Assembly (NCBI RefSeq): GCF_018603905.1
Contig: NZ_JAHFZZ010000012.1
Span: 1 to 64,000, forward strand
DNA from: Nonomuraea sp. NEAU-A123
Lineage (GTDB): Bacteria; Actinomycetota; Actinomycetes; Streptosporangiales; Streptosporangiaceae
Direction of reading: 5' to 3'
DNA: 64,000 nucleotides
The position numbers were made by a program, and so were the translations under genes. The stretch's first letter is position 1. Each line of letters begins with the position of its first letter. Below are positions 8,016 through 19,200 of this stretch, one piece after another. The notes under the pieces were generated by a model. It was given only the letters and a program-made list of their open reading frames with translations, had not been told where the DNA came from and made no database searches.

Positions 8016-8864
8016 GTGACAGTAGAGGGCAAGTTGGTGCTGGCAGGGGCCCCCATCGGACAGGCGGGAGACGTTTCGCCACGGCTGCGTGAGGTGCTCG
8101 AGAAGGCGGACGTGGTGGCGGCGGAGGACACCAGACGGCTGCGGAGGCTGGCAGGCGAGCTCGGCGTGGAGATCGGCGGGCGGGTGGTCTCCTACTACGA
8201 CGCCAACGAGGCCGGACGTGCGGCGGAGCTCATCGAGACGCTCAAGCAGGGGCAGACGGTGGTGGTCATCACCGACGCGGGCATGCCGGGCGTGTCGGAC
8301 CCCGGATACCGCCTCACGCACCTGGCGGTCGAGGAGGGCATCACGGTCACCGCGCTGCCGGGCCCGAGCGCCGTCACCACCGCGCTGGCCGTCTCCGGCC
8401 TGGCGAGCGACCGGTTCTGCTTCGAGGGCTTCCCACCACGCAAACCGGGCGAGCGCGGCCGCCGCCTGGCGGCGCTGGCCAAGGAGGAGCGCACGATGGT
8501 GTTCTTCGAGGCGCCCCACCGGCTCCAGAGCTCGCTGGAGGCGATGGCGGAGGCGTTCGGTCAGGAGCGGAGTGCCGCCGTCTGCCGCGAGCTCACCAAG
8601 ACCTACGAGGAGGTACGGCGCGGCGGCCTGGGCGAGCTGGCCGCCTGGGCGGCGGCGGGCGTCAAGGGCGAGATCACCGTGGTCGTCGCCGGTCACGTCA
8701 TGGACGACACCGAGCCCGACATCGAGTCGCTGGTCGCGGAGGTGGACCGCCGGGTGGCCGACGGGGAGCAGCGCAAGGTGGCCGTCGCCGACGTGGCCAA
8801 GGAGGCGGGTCTGCCCAAGCGGGAGCTCTACGACGCGGTTCACAGGAGATCATCCACGCCATAG
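8016..8864 (+). CDS. rsmI: 16S rRNA (cytidine(1402)-2'-O)-methyltransferase
   Basis: RsmI 2'-O-methylates C1402 in the decoding centre of 16S rRNA. The 282-residue protein shows the tetrapyrrole-methylase fold: LVLAGAPIGQAGD at the start, AEDTRRLRRL, YYDANEA, the SAM-loop segment VITDAGMPGVSDPGYRL, LPGPSAVTTALAVSGL, and FEGFPPRKPGER. The GTG at 8016 gives the family's usual (M)TVEGKLVLAG start; an in-frame ATG lies 7 codons upstream at 7995. No ribosome site is visible for either, and CACAAT ends 6 nt before the GTG, so the mRNA may be leaderless. The second pmt paralogue follows after 10 bp. Confidence 0.93.
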   Translation: MTVEGKLVLAGAPIGQAGDVSPRLREVLEKADVVAAEDTRRLRRLAGELGVEIGGRVVSYYDANEAGRAAELIETLKQGQTVVVITDAGMPGVSDPGYRLTHLAVEEGITVTALPGPSAVTTALAVSGLASDRFCFEGFPPRKPGERGRRLAALAKEERTMVFFEAPHRLQSSLEAMAEAFGQERSAAVCRELTKTYEEVRRGGLGELAAWAAAGVKGEITVVVAGHVMDDTEPDIESLVAEVDRRVADGEQRKVAVADVAKEAGLPKRELYDAVHRRSSTP

Positions 8865-8874
8865 GGTGCACATC

Positions 8875-10461
8875 GTGAAGAATTGGGGGTCTTCCGCGCG
8901 CAGGCTGGTCCCGCCGATGCAGGGCACCGCCCTGTGGGGGTGGCTGGGCCCGATCGCGGTCGCCCTCTTCGGCGGGATTCTCCGGTTCGTCAGGCTGAGC
9001 GAGCCGCGGGCCGTCGTCTTCGACGAGACGTACTACCTCAAGGACGCCTACTCGCTGCTCAGGTTCGGGGTGGAGCGGGTCACGCTCGGCGATGCCAAGA
9101 ACCCGGTGGCCGACCGCCGGCTGATGGCCGGCAACCTCGACATCTTCAAGCACTGCCCCAATACGACGGACTGCGCCTCGTTCGTCGCCCACCCGCCGCT
9201 GGGCAAGTGGATGATCGGGCTGGGGGAGTGGCTGTTCGGCATGAACTCGTACGGCTGGCGGTTCGCCGCCGCGGTCGTCGGGACGCTGTCGATCCTGGTC
9301 CTGGCCCGCGTGGCCCGCCGGATGACCCGCTCGACGCTGCTCGGCTGCCTGGGCGGGCTGCTGCTCTCGCTGGAGGGGCTGCACCTGGTGCTGTCGCGTA
9401 CGGCGCTGCTGGACATCTTCCTGATGTTCTGGGTGCTGGCCGGGTTCGCCTGTCTGGTGGTCGACCGCGACTGGTCACGGCAGCGGCTGGCCGACTGGTA
9501 CGACAGCTCCCCGCTCACCCCGGCCGGGCCGCGGCTGGGCCTGCGGCCGTGGCGGCTGGCCGCCGGGGTCTGCCTGGGCGCGGCCTGCGCGGTGAAGTGG
9601 TCGGGGCTGTTCTTCCTGGTCGCGTTCGCGGTCATGAGCCTGCTGTGGGACATGGGGGCCAGGCGGGCCGTCGGGTTGCGCCGGCCGTACCAGGGGGCCC
9701 TCTCGCTGGACGCGCCGTCGTGGCTGGCCGCGCTCGGTCTGGCGCCCGCGCTGACCTTCGTGGCCTCGTGGACGGGGTGGTTCGTCACCGCGGGCGGTTA
9801 CGGGCGCAACTGGGAGCAGGCCACGTCGTCGGGACCGATGTTCTTCGTCGTCGACTCGGTGCGGTCGTGGCTGAAGTATCAGGTGCAGGTGCTCGGCTAC
9901 CACACCGGCCTGCACGACTACCACCCGTACATGTCGGATCCGTGGACCTGGCCGATCCTGATGCGGCCGGTCTCCTTCTTCTACCCGACGGACCTGCCGC
10001 CCTCGGCGTGCGGGGCCGACAAGTGCTCGCAGGCCGTGGTGGGGGCGGGCACGCCGGTGCTCTGGTTCGCCGCCGCGCTGGCCCTGCTGGGACTCATCGC
10101 CTGGTACGTCGCCACGCGCGACTGGCGGGCCGGCGCGGTGCTGCTGGCCTACGCCGCCGGCTGGCTGCCCTGGTTCTACTACGCCATCGCCGACAAGCGG
10201 ACGATGTACCTCTTCTACATGATCCCCGTGGTGCCGTTCATGGTGCTGGCGCTCGTCCTGGTCGCGGGGCTGGCGATCGGGAAGGAGAACGCCTCACCCG
10301 TACGGCGGGCGGTGGGGGCCGCGGCCGTGGGGGCGTTCACGCTGATCGTGCTGATCAACTTCTGGTGGCTCTATCCGGTGCTGGTGGCCGAGACGCTCAC
10401 GCAGGCACAGTGGTGGGCTCGGATGCTGACGCGTTCTTGGGTCGTACCCGCTCCCAAGTGA
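8875..10461 (+). CDS. Second protein O-mannosyltransferase (GT39 paralogue)
   Basis: The 528-residue membrane protein is a close paralogue of the pmt product on the other side of rsmI, with the same FDETYYLKD acidic pair, HPPLGKWM loop and C-terminal INFWWLYP. It lacks the longer N-terminal tail. The GTG at 8875 is the first in-frame start after rsmI; no good ribosome site precedes it, so coupling to rsmI translation is likely. Two blocks of 101 and 78 bp are identical in sequence between the paralogues while flanking parts differ. Its 3' end overlaps the convergent membrane-protein gene by 65 bp. Whether both enzymes use the same acceptor proteins is unknown. Confidence 0.9.
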   Translation: MKNWGSSARRLVPPMQGTALWGWLGPIAVALFGGILRFVRLSEPRAVVFDETYYLKDAYSLLRFGVERVTLGDAKNPVADRRLMAGNLDIFKHCPNTTDCASFVAHPPLGKWMIGLGEWLFGMNSYGWRFAAAVVGTLSILVLARVARRMTRSTLLGCLGGLLLSLEGLHLVLSRTALLDIFLMFWVLAGFACLVVDRDWSRQRLADWYDSSPLTPAGPRLGLRPWRLAAGVCLGAACAVKWSGLFFLVAFAVMSLLWDMGARRAVGLRRPYQGALSLDAPSWLAALGLAPALTFVASWTGWFVTAGGYGRNWEQATSSGPMFFVVDSVRSWLKYQVQVLGYHTGLHDYHPYMSDPWTWPILMRPVSFFYPTDLPPSACGADKCSQAVVGAGTPVLWFAAALALLGLIAWYVATRDWRAGAVLLAYAAGWLPWFYYAIADKRTMYLFYMIPVVPFMVLALVLVAGLAIGKENASPVRRAVGAAAVGAFTLIVLINFWWLYPVLVAETLTQAQWWARMLTRSWVVPAPK

Positions 10462-11941
10462 TGCCCCGGCGCAGGGTGATCGCCGCCGCGATGCAGGCCA
10501 GAGGGACCGCCGGCAGAACGTAGCGGTAGTCGAACTCCGCCGTCGCGGCGGGTGCGAGCAGCAGGCCGAACGCGCCGAGCCAGGGCAGGACCACCGGCCC
10601 GCCGAACCTGCGCCAGCGGACCACCGTGCCGTACAGGCCGATCAGCATCACGCCGCCCAGCACGATGCCGGGCAGGTAGACCACCTGCTGGTAGCCGCTC
10701 ATGATCTGCGCCCAGGGCGCGACGATCCTCGTCTCGGGCGGGCCCTGCTCGTAGGTGTAGGCGTCGGTGTCGGTCCGGCCCTGGAAGGAGGGCCACTGGG
10801 GCAGACGCTTGGGATTGCCGCCGTCATCGAGCTCGTAGAACGGGATGAAGCGATACATGTTGTACGTCTTCTCATCGGGGAAGCGTGGCCTGCCCCAGTT
10901 GAAGGCGCGGAAGAAGTCGCGCGCGACCACCCGCAGGTAGTCGCCGGGCTGCGAGAGGATCGCCCGCTGGGCGAACGCGCTGGCGGCCTCGTTGGTGATG
11001 TCGGTGAACTTCTTGCCCGCGCCCCAGCGGTGCAGCACCTCGCCGGTGCCCTGGCCGTCGCCGTTGCCCTGGCCCCACAGATACCACTGCGCGTAGTCCT
11101 TGCGCTGGTTGACCGGGTCGTTGATGCACAGCAGGAGCATCTGGAGCTCCCTGTATTTGTCGATGTGCATCTTGTTGCAGTCGGCGAAGATCGCCGTGCG
11201 CATGTAGAGGATGAGCCCGTCGCTGTTGGTCATCGCGAATTTACCGAAATTTGTTGAGAACCAACCCATGTAGGCGAGGACCGGGACCGCGCAGGCCATG
11301 ATCACGGCCACGATCGCCTTCCACCCGGTCCGCTTGATGAGCAGGTAGGCGACGACCAGGACGAGGATCGGCAGGCCGATCGAGCGGGTCAGCGCGGTCA
11401 GCGCGAGCAGCAGCCCGACGACCGCGCCCACCTTCCACGACATCCGCCTGTTCCACAGGACCATCGTGACCACGCCCACCACCAGCAGCGTGAACAGCGT
11501 GTCGGACATGATGAGCTGTTCGAGCTGGATCTGGTAGGCGTCGAACAGCACCGGGACGGCCGCCAGCGTCGCCCCCCATTTCGGCAGCCCGAATTTCCGG
11601 CGCAGCAACGCGTAGATGAGCACGCCCGTGGCCAGGCCCATCAGGTGCTGGGAGAGGGTCACCAGAGAGAAACTGTGGAACGGCTTGAGCAGCAGCAGCC
11701 AGAACCCGTAACCGTCGGGCCTGATGGGGTGTGGCCTGGGGTGCAGCGCGACGGAGACGTACTCATAGGAGTCGTTGAACCACATCGCCGGGCCGTACCC
11801 GAGCATGGTGACGAGCCGCAGCACCCCGCCCACGGCGAATGCGGCGGCGAACACCCGATGACGGCCCAGGAACGCCAGCGCGCGTGCTAGCCGGCCAGGG
11901 GCGGAGGGGTCCACAGGGGTAATCTCCGCAGCGCTCACCAT
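10397..11941 (-). CDS. Multi-pass membrane protein, probable GT-C glycosyltransferase
   Basis: The 514-residue protein has about nine or ten hydrophobic helices and, after the first (residues 35-55), the loop WFNDSYEYVSVALHPRP with the acidic residue pattern typical of polyprenyl-phosphate-sugar-using GT-C enzymes. A large soluble stretch (about residues 240-410, rich in charged and aromatic residues) sits between the helix bundles. The neighbours (two pmt genes and a polyprenyl-phosphate-glycosyltransferase-like GT2) support a role in envelope mannosylation or arabinan/mannan assembly. The ATG at 11939-11941 has no clear ribosome site; GTG follows immediately. The gene is divergent from the GT2 gene (99-bp gap). 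Confidence 0.7.
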   Translation of the reverse strand: MVSAAEITPVDPSAPGRLARALAFLGRHRVFAAAFAVGGVLRLVTMLGYGPAMWFNDSYEYVSVALHPRPHPIRPDGYGFWLLLLKPFHSFSLVTLSQHLMGLATGVLIYALLRRKFGLPKWGATLAAVPVLFDAYQIQLEQLIMSDTLFTLLVVGVVTMVLWNRRMSWKVGAVVGLLLALTALTRSIGLPILVLVVAYLLIKRTGWKAIVAVIMACAVPVLAYMGWFSTNFGKFAMTNSDGLILYMRTAIFADCNKMHIDKYRELQMLLLCINDPVNQRKDYAQWYLWGQGNGDGQGTGEVLHRWGAGKKFTDITNEAASAFAQRAILSQPGDYLRVVARDFFRAFNWGRPRFPDEKTYNMYRFIPFYELDDGGNPKRLPQWPSFQGRTDTDAYTYEQGPPETRIVAPWAQIMSGYQQVVYLPGIVLGGVMLIGLYGTVVRWRRFGGPVVLPWLGAFGLLLAPAATAEFDYRYVLPAVPLACIAAAITLRRGITWERVRPKNASASEPTTVPA

Positions 11942-12040
11942 GCTGTAAAGAATGCCAGTCGTTTTTAGGACTTGACCCGACCATCCTCGGGCACAGGGCA
12001 TGATGGTGGGCTGGAAGAGCCTTAACTGAAGGGTTGAGAC

Positions 12041-13264
12041 GTGGAACTGACGGTGGTCATGCCCTGCCTCAACGAGGCGGAGACCGTGGAAGTCTGTGTA
12101 CGCAAGGCACTGGCGTGCATGGAAGAGCACGGCATCGAGGGCGAAGTCCTGATCGCCGACAATGGCAGCACGGACGGCTCGCAGCAGCTCGCCCGTGACG
12201 CCGGCGCTCGCGTCGTCCACGTCGATGAGAAGGGCTACGGCAACGCGCTCATGGGCGGCATCCGTGCCGCACGTGGCAAATACGTCATCATGGGCGATGC
12301 CGACGACTCCTACGACTTCACCTCGTTGCTCCCGTTCGTCGAGCAACTGCGCGACGGTGCCGATCTCGTGATGGGCAACCGGTTCAAGGGGGGCATCGCG
12401 CCTGGCGCCATGCCGCCGCTCCACCGCTACCTGGGCAACCCGGTGCTGTCGTTCGTCGGACGGCTGTTCTTCCCGTCGGCCATCGGCGACTTCCACTGCG
12501 GCCTGCGCGGGTTCAGGCGCGACTCGATCCTGCGGCTCCAACTGCAGACGGGCGGCATGGAGTTCGCCTCCGAGATGGTGGTCCGCTCCACGCTGTCGGG
12601 CCTCGACGTGCGCGAGGTGCCCACGACCCTGGCGCCCGACGGCCGCTCCCGGCCGCCGCACCTGCGCTCCTGGCGTGACGGCTGGCGCCACCTGCGCTTC
12701 CTCATGCTGTACAGCCCCAAGTGGCTGTTCTTCTACCCCGGCCTGCTGCTGATGGTCCTCGGGCTGGTCGTGGGCGGGGCGCTGACGTTCGGCCCCGTCG
12801 AGATCGGCGAGCTGGCCTTCGACGTCGACACCCTGGTCGGGGCGTCGGCGGCGGTGGTGATCGGCTTCCAGGCCGCGCTGTTCGCGCTGTTCACCAAGGT
12901 CTACGCGGCCGAGGAGGGCTTCCTGCCCGAGTCGCCACGCATCCGCAAGCTCATCGACATCGTCACGCTGGAGAAGGGCCTGGTGGTCGGCGGGTTGCTG
13001 GCCCTGGCCGGTCTCGTCGGCCTGGTCATGTCGCTGGTGCACTGGCAGGTCCGCAGCTTCGGCTCGCTCGACCCGCGTGAGTCGCTGCGCATCGTCGTGC
13101 CGTCGGCGACGGCACTCATCATGAGTTTCCAGACCATCTTCGCGGCGCTGTTCATCAGCATCCTGGGCATCCGCCGCACCCGCGAGAGCTCGATAGACGT
13201 CGCCGCCAAGGTGGCCGAGGAGGCGGCCGAGGCCGTGTCCCGCGAGGAGTCCACGACGCGTTGA
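12041..13264 (+). CDS. GT2 glycosyltransferase with C-terminal membrane helices (DPM/DPG synthase-like)
   Basis: The N-terminal 230 residues are a GT-A domain: VVMPCLNEAETVE, IADNGSTDGS, the metal-binding MGDADDSYDF, and MGNRFKGG, as in dolichyl/polyprenyl-phosphate mannose or glucose synthases. Four or so hydrophobic helices follow (about residues 230-385), then a charged tail. Such enzymes load a sugar from a nucleotide donor onto polyprenyl phosphate, giving the donor for GT-C enzymes such as the pmt products and the membrane protein encoded divergently next door. The GTG at 12041 fits the GELTVVMPCLNE start of the family. Whether it makes the mannosyl or glucosyl lipid is not clear. Confidence 0.82.
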   Translation: MELTVVMPCLNEAETVEVCVRKALACMEEHGIEGEVLIADNGSTDGSQQLARDAGARVVHVDEKGYGNALMGGIRAARGKYVIMGDADDSYDFTSLLPFVEQLRDGADLVMGNRFKGGIAPGAMPPLHRYLGNPVLSFVGRLFFPSAIGDFHCGLRGFRRDSILRLQLQTGGMEFASEMVVRSTLSGLDVREVPTTLAPDGRSRPPHLRSWRDGWRHLRFLMLYSPKWLFFYPGLLLMVLGLVVGGALTFGPVEIGELAFDVDTLVGASAAVVIGFQAALFALFTKVYAAEEGFLPESPRIRKLIDIVTLEKGLVVGGLLALAGLVGLVMSLVHWQVRSFGSLDPRESLRIVVPSATALIMSFQTIFAALFISILGIRRTRESSIDVAAKVAEEAAEAVSREESTTR

Positions 13265-13325
13265 TCAATCGCCTCGTGCCGGGATTCGGTACGAGGCGAC
13301 CGCGGTCGCACCGTAGGCTTGACCC

Positions 13326-15107
13326 ATGTCCCAGCACATCTTGACCGCCGTAGCGTGGCCGTACGCTAATGGCCCTCGCCATATCGGGCACGTATCCGGA
13401 TTCGGCGTGCCGTCCGACGTCTTCAGCCGCTACCAGCGGATGGCGGGCAACAAGGTGCTGATGGTGTCCGGCACCGACGAGCACGGCACGCCCATCCAGG
13501 TGCAGGCCGACAAGGAGGGCGTCACCGCCCGCGAGCTCGCCGACCGCTACAACCGGGTGATCGCCGAAGACCTGACCGGCCTGGGGCTGTCCTACGACCT
13601 GTTCACCCGCACGACGACGAAGAACCACTACGCCGTCGCGCAGGCGATCTTCAAGGGCCTCTACGACAACGGCTACATCTTCCCCAAGACCACGATGGGC
13701 GCGATCTCCCCGTCCACCGGACGCACCCTGCCCGACCGTTACGTCGAGGGCACCTGCCCCATCTGCGGCTACGACGGTGCCCGCGGCGACCAGTGCGACA
13801 ACTGCGGCAACCAGCTCGACCCGATCCAGCTCATCAACCCCAAGAGCCGCATCAACGGCGAGACGCCGATCTTCACCGAGACCGAGCACTTCATGCTCGA
13901 CCTGCCGGCCTTCGCCGAGGTGCTCGGCTCCTACCTGCAGTCCAAGCAGGGCGAGTGGCGGCCCAACGTGCTCAAGTTCGCCCTCAACCTGCTCGGCGAC
14001 CTGCAGCCGAGGGCGATCAGCCGCGACCTCGACTGGGGCGTGCCGATCCCGCTCGACGGCTGGCGCGACCAGCCCAACAAGCGGCTCTACGTCTGGTTCG
14101 ACGCCGTCATCGGCTACCTTTCCGCCTCCATCGAGTGGGCCAAACGCTCCGGCGACCCCGAGGCGTGGCGCCAGTGGTGGCAGAATCCCGACGCCCGTGG
14201 CTACTACTTCATGGGCAAGGACAACATCGTCTTCCACGCCGAGATCTGGCCCGCGATGCTGTTCGGCTACAACGGCCAGGGCGCCAGGGGCGGCTCGCCG
14301 GGGGCGCTGGGCGCGCTCAATGTGCCCTCCGAGGTGGTCTCCAGCGAGTTCCTGACCATGGAGGGCAAGAAGTTCTCCTCCTCACGGCAGGTCGTCATCT
14401 ACGTCCGCGACTTCCTGGCCCGCTACGACGCCGACGCGCTGCGCTACTACATCTCCGTGGCCGGCCCGGAAAACCAGGACACCGACTTCACCTGGCAGGA
14501 GTTCGTCAACCGCAACAACGGCGAGCTCGTCGCGGCCTGGGGCAACCTGGTCAACCGGTCGATCTCCATGGCGGCCAAGAACTTCGGCTCGATCCCCGAG
14601 GCCGGTGAGCTGACCGACGCCGACCGGGCGCTGCTGGAGCGCTCGCGCAACGCCTTCGGGCCCGTGGGTGCGGAGCTCAACCGTTCGCGGTTCAAGAACG
14701 CCATCACCGAGGCGTTCGACGTGGTCCGCGACGCCAACCGCTACCTGGCCGAGCAGGAGCCGTGGAAGCTCAAGGACGACACGGAGCGGCAGAAGTCGAT
14801 CCTGCACGTCGCCCTCCAGGTGGTCGACGACGCCAAGACCATGCTCACGCCGTTCCTGCCCGGCTCGTCCAACAAGGTCCACGCGATGCTCGGCGGCGAG
14901 GGCGTCTGGTCCGGCATGCCGGAGATGCACGACGTCGACGAGGACGGTGGCACCCCCTACCCGGTGATCACCGGCGACTACCAGGGCGCTGCCCAGTGGG
15001 AGCACCGGCAGATCAAGCCCGGCACCCCGCTCGCGCCGCCCGTGCCGCTGTTCAAGAAGCTCGACCCGAAGGTCGTGGACGAGGAGCTGGCCCGGCTGGT
15101 CGACTGA
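13326..15107 (+). CDS. metG: Methionyl-tRNA synthetase
   Basis: MetRS charges tRNA-Met. The 593-residue class I synthetase has the HIGH motif at residues 18-21 (ANGPRHIGH region), a knuckle with CPICGY and CDNCG for zinc, and KKFSSSR as its KMSKS equivalent at about residue 345. The length, and the lack of a C-terminal tRNA-binding domain beyond the anticodon domain, fit the actinobacterial form. TAGGCT ends 6 nt before the ATG and there is no ribosome site, so translation is probably from a leaderless mRNA. The 3' end overlaps the convergent monooxygenase gene by 56 bp. Confidence 0.96.
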   Translation: MSQHILTAVAWPYANGPRHIGHVSGFGVPSDVFSRYQRMAGNKVLMVSGTDEHGTPIQVQADKEGVTARELADRYNRVIAEDLTGLGLSYDLFTRTTTKNHYAVAQAIFKGLYDNGYIFPKTTMGAISPSTGRTLPDRYVEGTCPICGYDGARGDQCDNCGNQLDPIQLINPKSRINGETPIFTETEHFMLDLPAFAEVLGSYLQSKQGEWRPNVLKFALNLLGDLQPRAISRDLDWGVPIPLDGWRDQPNKRLYVWFDAVIGYLSASIEWAKRSGDPEAWRQWWQNPDARGYYFMGKDNIVFHAEIWPAMLFGYNGQGARGGSPGALGALNVPSEVVSSEFLTMEGKKFSSSRQVVIYVRDFLARYDADALRYYISVAGPENQDTDFTWQEFVNRNNGELVAAWGNLVNRSISMAAKNFGSIPEAGELTDADRALLERSRNAFGPVGAELNRSRFKNAITEAFDVVRDANRYLAEQEPWKLKDDTERQKSILHVALQVVDDAKTMLTPFLPGSSNKVHAMLGGEGVWSGMPEMHDVDEDGGTPYPVITGDYQGAAQWEHRQIKPGTPLAPPVPLFKKLDPKVVDEELARLVD

Positions 15108-16275
15108 TCTCATAGTCCTTGAGCCTGATGGCGGCGGCCGTCTTCCGTGCGTGCCGCGCCATCAGTCCCTTCCAGGGCAGGTACGGCAGCAGCTTGTAGT
15201 TCTGGTTCATGAACCACTGCATGAACCTGCTCTCCGGCACCATGAACTTACTGACCCCCTCGCCGGACTTCTGGCAGGTGAGCACGTAGTCGCGCATGGC
15301 CGCCTCGTACCCGGCGAAGGCGGCCTGGTGGTCGGGGGTCGCCGCCAGCTCGCCCGCCAGCACGTACGCGCCCACCATGGCGAGCCCGGTGCCCATGCCC
15401 GACAGCGGCGAAGGGCACCAGGCGGAGTCGCCGAGCAGCACGACCCGGCCGCGTGACCAGCGGTCCATCCGCACCTGGGCGATGGCGTCGAAGTAGAAGT
15501 CGCCGGCCCGCCGCATGTCGCGCAGCAGCCGGGGAGCCTGCCAGCCGACGCCCGCCATCGCCCGCTCCAGCAGGTCCTGCTGCTGGCGGGTGTCGCGGCG
15601 GTCATAGGTCAGCTCCGGCGAGCCGAACCAGAACATGGCCTTGGCCTCGGTGTTCTGCCTGGCGCTGTAGAGGGCGACCATCTTGCCCGGTGTGTTGTAG
15701 GCCTGGCCGCTGTAATCGAGGCCGAGGTAGTTCTCCGTCGTGAAGACCGCGCAGTACAGGCCCAGGTACGAGATGAACTGCCGTTCCGGGCCGAAGGCCA
15801 GCTCACGCACCTTCGAGTGCAGGCCGTCGGCGCCGACCACCAGGTCGAAGCGCCTGCTCGGACCCCGCTCGAACGTGACCGTGACCCCGTCGGCATCCTC
15901 GTCGAGCGCGGCGACGGAGTCGTCGAAGATGTACTCGGTGTGGTCCCTGGTGAGGTCGTAGAGGATCTCGGCGAGGTCGCCGCGCAGGATCTCGACGTCG
16001 CCGGCGAACAGGTCGGCCGGCAAGGCGCTCAGCTTCTTGCCCGCCTCGTTGACGTTCCACATGGCGCCCATGTGGGTCTGCCGTCGCTGGATTTCCTGGA
16101 ATATGCCCATCTTGCGGAGCACGGTGAGGTGGACGTCGCCGCGGAAGTCGACCGAGTAGCCGCCGTCACGCAGGGAGGGCGCCCGTTCGACGATCGTGGT
16201 GGAGTGTCCGGAGCGGTTGAGCCAGTAGGCCAGGGCGGGGCCGGCGACGCTGGCGCCGGAGAGCAGAATGTCCAT
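15052..16275 (-). CDS. FAD-dependent monooxygenase (PHBH/UbiH-like)
   Basis: The 407-residue protein has an N-terminal Rossmann dinucleotide site ([16 protein letters not shown]), a DG-type motif at [13 protein letters not shown] (about residue 155), and the second FAD motif [18 protein letters not shown] at about residue 285. This is the order found in class A flavoprotein hydroxylases, which hydroxylate aromatic or polyketide substrates using NAD(P)H and oxygen; TetX-like and rifampicin-type enzymes belong here too. There is no adjacent pathway to define the substrate. The stop codon lies inside the end of metG on the other strand. Confidence 0.85.
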   Translation of the reverse strand: MDILLSGASVAGPALAYWLNRSGHSTTIVERAPSLRDGGYSVDFRGDVHLTVLRKMGIFQEIQRRQTHMGAMWNVNEAGKKLSALPADLFAGDVEILRGDLAEILYDLTRDHTEYIFDDSVAALDEDADGVTVTFERGPSRRFDLVVGADGLHSKVRELAFGPERQFISYLGLYCAVFTTENYLGLDYSGQAYNTPGKMVALYSARQNTEAKAMFWFGSPELTYDRRDTRQQQDLLERAMAGVGWQAPRLLRDMRRAGDFYFDAIAQVRMDRWSRGRVVLLGDSAWCPSPLSGMGTGLAMVGAYVLAGELAATPDHQAAFAGYEAAMRDYVLTCQKSGEGVSKFMVPESRFMQWFMNQNYKLLPYLPWKGLMARHARKTAAAIRLKDYEISRPAGPAPRPRPSGRAS

Positions 16276-16299
16276 GCGGCCGAGTTTCGTTGGGCGCGC

Positions 16300-19200
16300 T
16301 CACCCCGGGCTCACCCCGAGCTCACCGGGCAGGGTGGCGATCATGCGCAGCGGTGAGGAGTCGATCGCCGCGTCGGGCACACCCGCCAGGAGGGCCGCCT
16401 GGGAGTAGGTGAGCGCCGCGCCTTCGTTCCAGGCCCGCTCGTACGCCTCATCGCCCAGGACGGCCCGCACCCGGGCGGAGACGTCCGCGGCTGTGGGCGT
16501 GTCGAGCCGGATCCCGCCGAGCATCACGGTGCCGGCCCCCAGCAACCTGGCGGCCGGCCAGGCACCGCCCTCTTCGATGAGCGCGAGCCGGGCGAGCGAC
16601 TCGAACGCCCGGGCGCTCTCCGGCAGCGCACCTGTCACGACCGCCACCTCGACCGCCTGCCGGTGCGAGGTCCCGGCCGCGTGCGGGTCGCCGTCGGCCT
16701 CCGCGAGCCGTCCCAGGCCGACCAGGAGCCGGATCCTGCTGCCCGTGGTCCTGAGCCACCGGGGATCCGAGCGCCGCAGCGCCTCCTCGTACAGCTCCCG
16801 CGCCCTGGACAGGTCGCCCTCCTCCAGGGCCACGTCGCCGAGCCCGCGCAGCGCCGACGCCACGTTCGTCGGCACGCCCACCCGCCGGGCCAGTTCGGCG
16901 GCCCGCTCGTAGTCGGCCTTGGCGGCGGCGGGGTCGGCGTGCAGGCGGTGATCGCCCCGGTTGCACAGCAGATCGGCCAGGTCCTCGGTCGCGCCCAGCT
17001 CCTCGGCCAGCACGATCGCCTCGTCGGTGCGGGCCAGCGCGGTGGCCCGGTCGCCGTGGATGCCCGCCAGCCAGGCCAGCGCGTCGAGCGAGATCATCGA
17101 CCCCCAGCGGTCGCCGAGCGCGCGCAGGGCGTCGAGCGCCGAAACCAGGTCAGCCCGCGCCCGGGGGTACTCGCCGCGGGCCATCAGCGAATAGGCCCAC
17201 ATCATCCGGGCCATGCCGCGCTCCCACGGGTCGGGACTCTTCGTGGCCCTGGTCATCACCGCGAGAGCCGGCTCGGGGGCGTGCATGGCCGCCGTGATCA
17301 TCGGCCACAGGAACGTGAGAACCGGGTATTCCCGCGTCCCCTCTCCAGCCGACACGATCGCGATGGCCGCGGCGGAGTGGCGGGCCCACAGCCCGCCGGC
17401 CGCCTCGCCGCCGGCCACGGTCAGCAGGCAGAGCACGTAGGCGTCGCCGAGCTCCGGATCCGGCGCCGGCCCGGCCGCCTCCAGCAGGGCGACGGCCGAG
17501 GCCGTGGCGGTGCCGCGCATCCCGCGCATCCACAGGTAGGTGGACTGCGCCGCCAGCAGCCGTATGCCGAGCCGTACCTCGCCCGCCTCGGCCGTCCAGC
17601 GCAGGGCCGTACGGAGGTTGTCGTGCTCGGCGGACAGCGCCTCCAGCCAGTCGAGCTGCTCGGCCGCGCGCAGGTGCGGGTCGGCCTCCTGCGCCAGGCC
17701 GAGGAAGTACGTCGCATGCGCCCGCCGTACGGAGGCCTCGTCGGCGAGCTGCTCGGCGCAGAAGGCGCGGATGGTCTCCAGCATGCGGTAGCGGCCGTTC
17801 GTGACGGTCACCAGCGACTTGTCGGCGAGCGAGTCGAGCAGCTCCTCGGCGTCGGCCAGGCCGCAGACCTCGGCGGCGGCCGTCGCGGTGGCGCCGCCGG
17901 AGAAGACCGTGAGGCGGGCGGCCATCGCGCGTTCGGGCTCGGTGAGCAGCTCCCAGCTCCACGCGACGACCGCGCGGAGCGTCTGGTGCCGGGCGTCGGC
18001 GGTACGGCTGCCGCGTGACAGCAGCCGGAAGCGGTCGGTGCCGGCGAGGCGTTCGGCCAGCTCGGGGGCCTCGTGCGTACGCATGCGGGCGGCGGCCAGC
18101 TCGATCGCCAGCGGCAGGCCGTCCAGCGCGGAACAGATCCGCTCGACCGTCTCGTCCGGCGTGAAACCCGGGCGGACCGCCGTGGCCCGGTCGGTGAAGA
18201 GGCGGACGGCGTCGGCGGTGGCGAGCGGGCGTAGCGGCCAGAGGTGCTCGGCCGTGATGCCGAGCGGCTCGCGGCTGGTGGCCAGGATGCGCAGCCGGGG
18301 GCAGGCGGCGAGTAACCGCTCCGCGAGGGCGGCGGCGTCCTCGATCAGGTGCTCGCAGTTGTCGAGCACGAGCAGCAGCGGGCGCTCGGCCAGTGCGGCG
18401 ATCAACCGCCACAGGGCCGCGGGCTCGGCCGAGGGCTCAACCGGGCTACCCAGCAGGCCGCCCTCACGCACGCCCAGCGCGCCGAGCACCGCCTGCGGCA
18501 GCCCGGCGCCCTCGGTCAGGGAGGCCAGCTCGGCCAGGCAGGTGTCGGGACGCTGCCCGGCGACCTCGACGGCCAGCCGCGTCTTGCCCGCGCCGCCCGG
18601 TCCCAGCAGCGTCACCAGCCGGGCCGAGTCGAGCAGCGCGCCGACCGCGGCCAGATCGTAGGCCCGGCCAACCAACGTGGTGAGCCGGATCGGCCTCCCC
18701 AACCTGCCGGAATCGCCGGACCCGACTGCGGCCGGGGCGGGTGCGGTCTGTTCGGCGGGTGATGGCAGGCGGGCGAGCTCGCCGCGTAACAGGCTCTGGT
18801 GCAGGCCGGACAGCTCGGGTGAGGGGTCGGCGCCCAGTTCGTCGGCCAGCAGCCGCCTGGCCTGCTCGTAGACGACCAGTGCCTCGGCCGGCCGGCCGTC
18901 CGCGCTGAGCGCCCGCATGAGCTGGCCGCGCAGCCGCTCGCGCAGCGGGTGGCGTTCGATCAGCCCGCCGAGCTCCGGGATGACCGCCCGGTGCGCGCCC
19001 CGCCGCAGGTCGGCCTCGATCCGGTCCTCCTGGGCGGCCACGTGCCGCTCCTCGAGGGGTACGGCATGCGCCGCGTCGAGGTCGGCGAGCGCGGCGCCGC
19101 GCCACAGGGACAGCGCCTCGCCCAGCAACGCGGCGGCCCGGTCCGGATCGGCGTCGAGAGCCTGCCGCCCGGCCTCGGCCAGCCGCAGGAACCGGTGCGC

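Noticed and set aside
8089-8874. Long ORF in the rsmI region in the frame of the second pmt
   Set aside because: Arg/Trp/Ser-rich shadow of rsmI. Only the part from the GTG at 8875 looks like a protein.
11942-13042. N-terminal extension of the minus-strand GT-C gene into the GT2 region
   Set aside because: The extension is low-complexity and antisense to the GT2 gene, whose motifs are clear. The ATG at 11941 gives a normal membrane protein.
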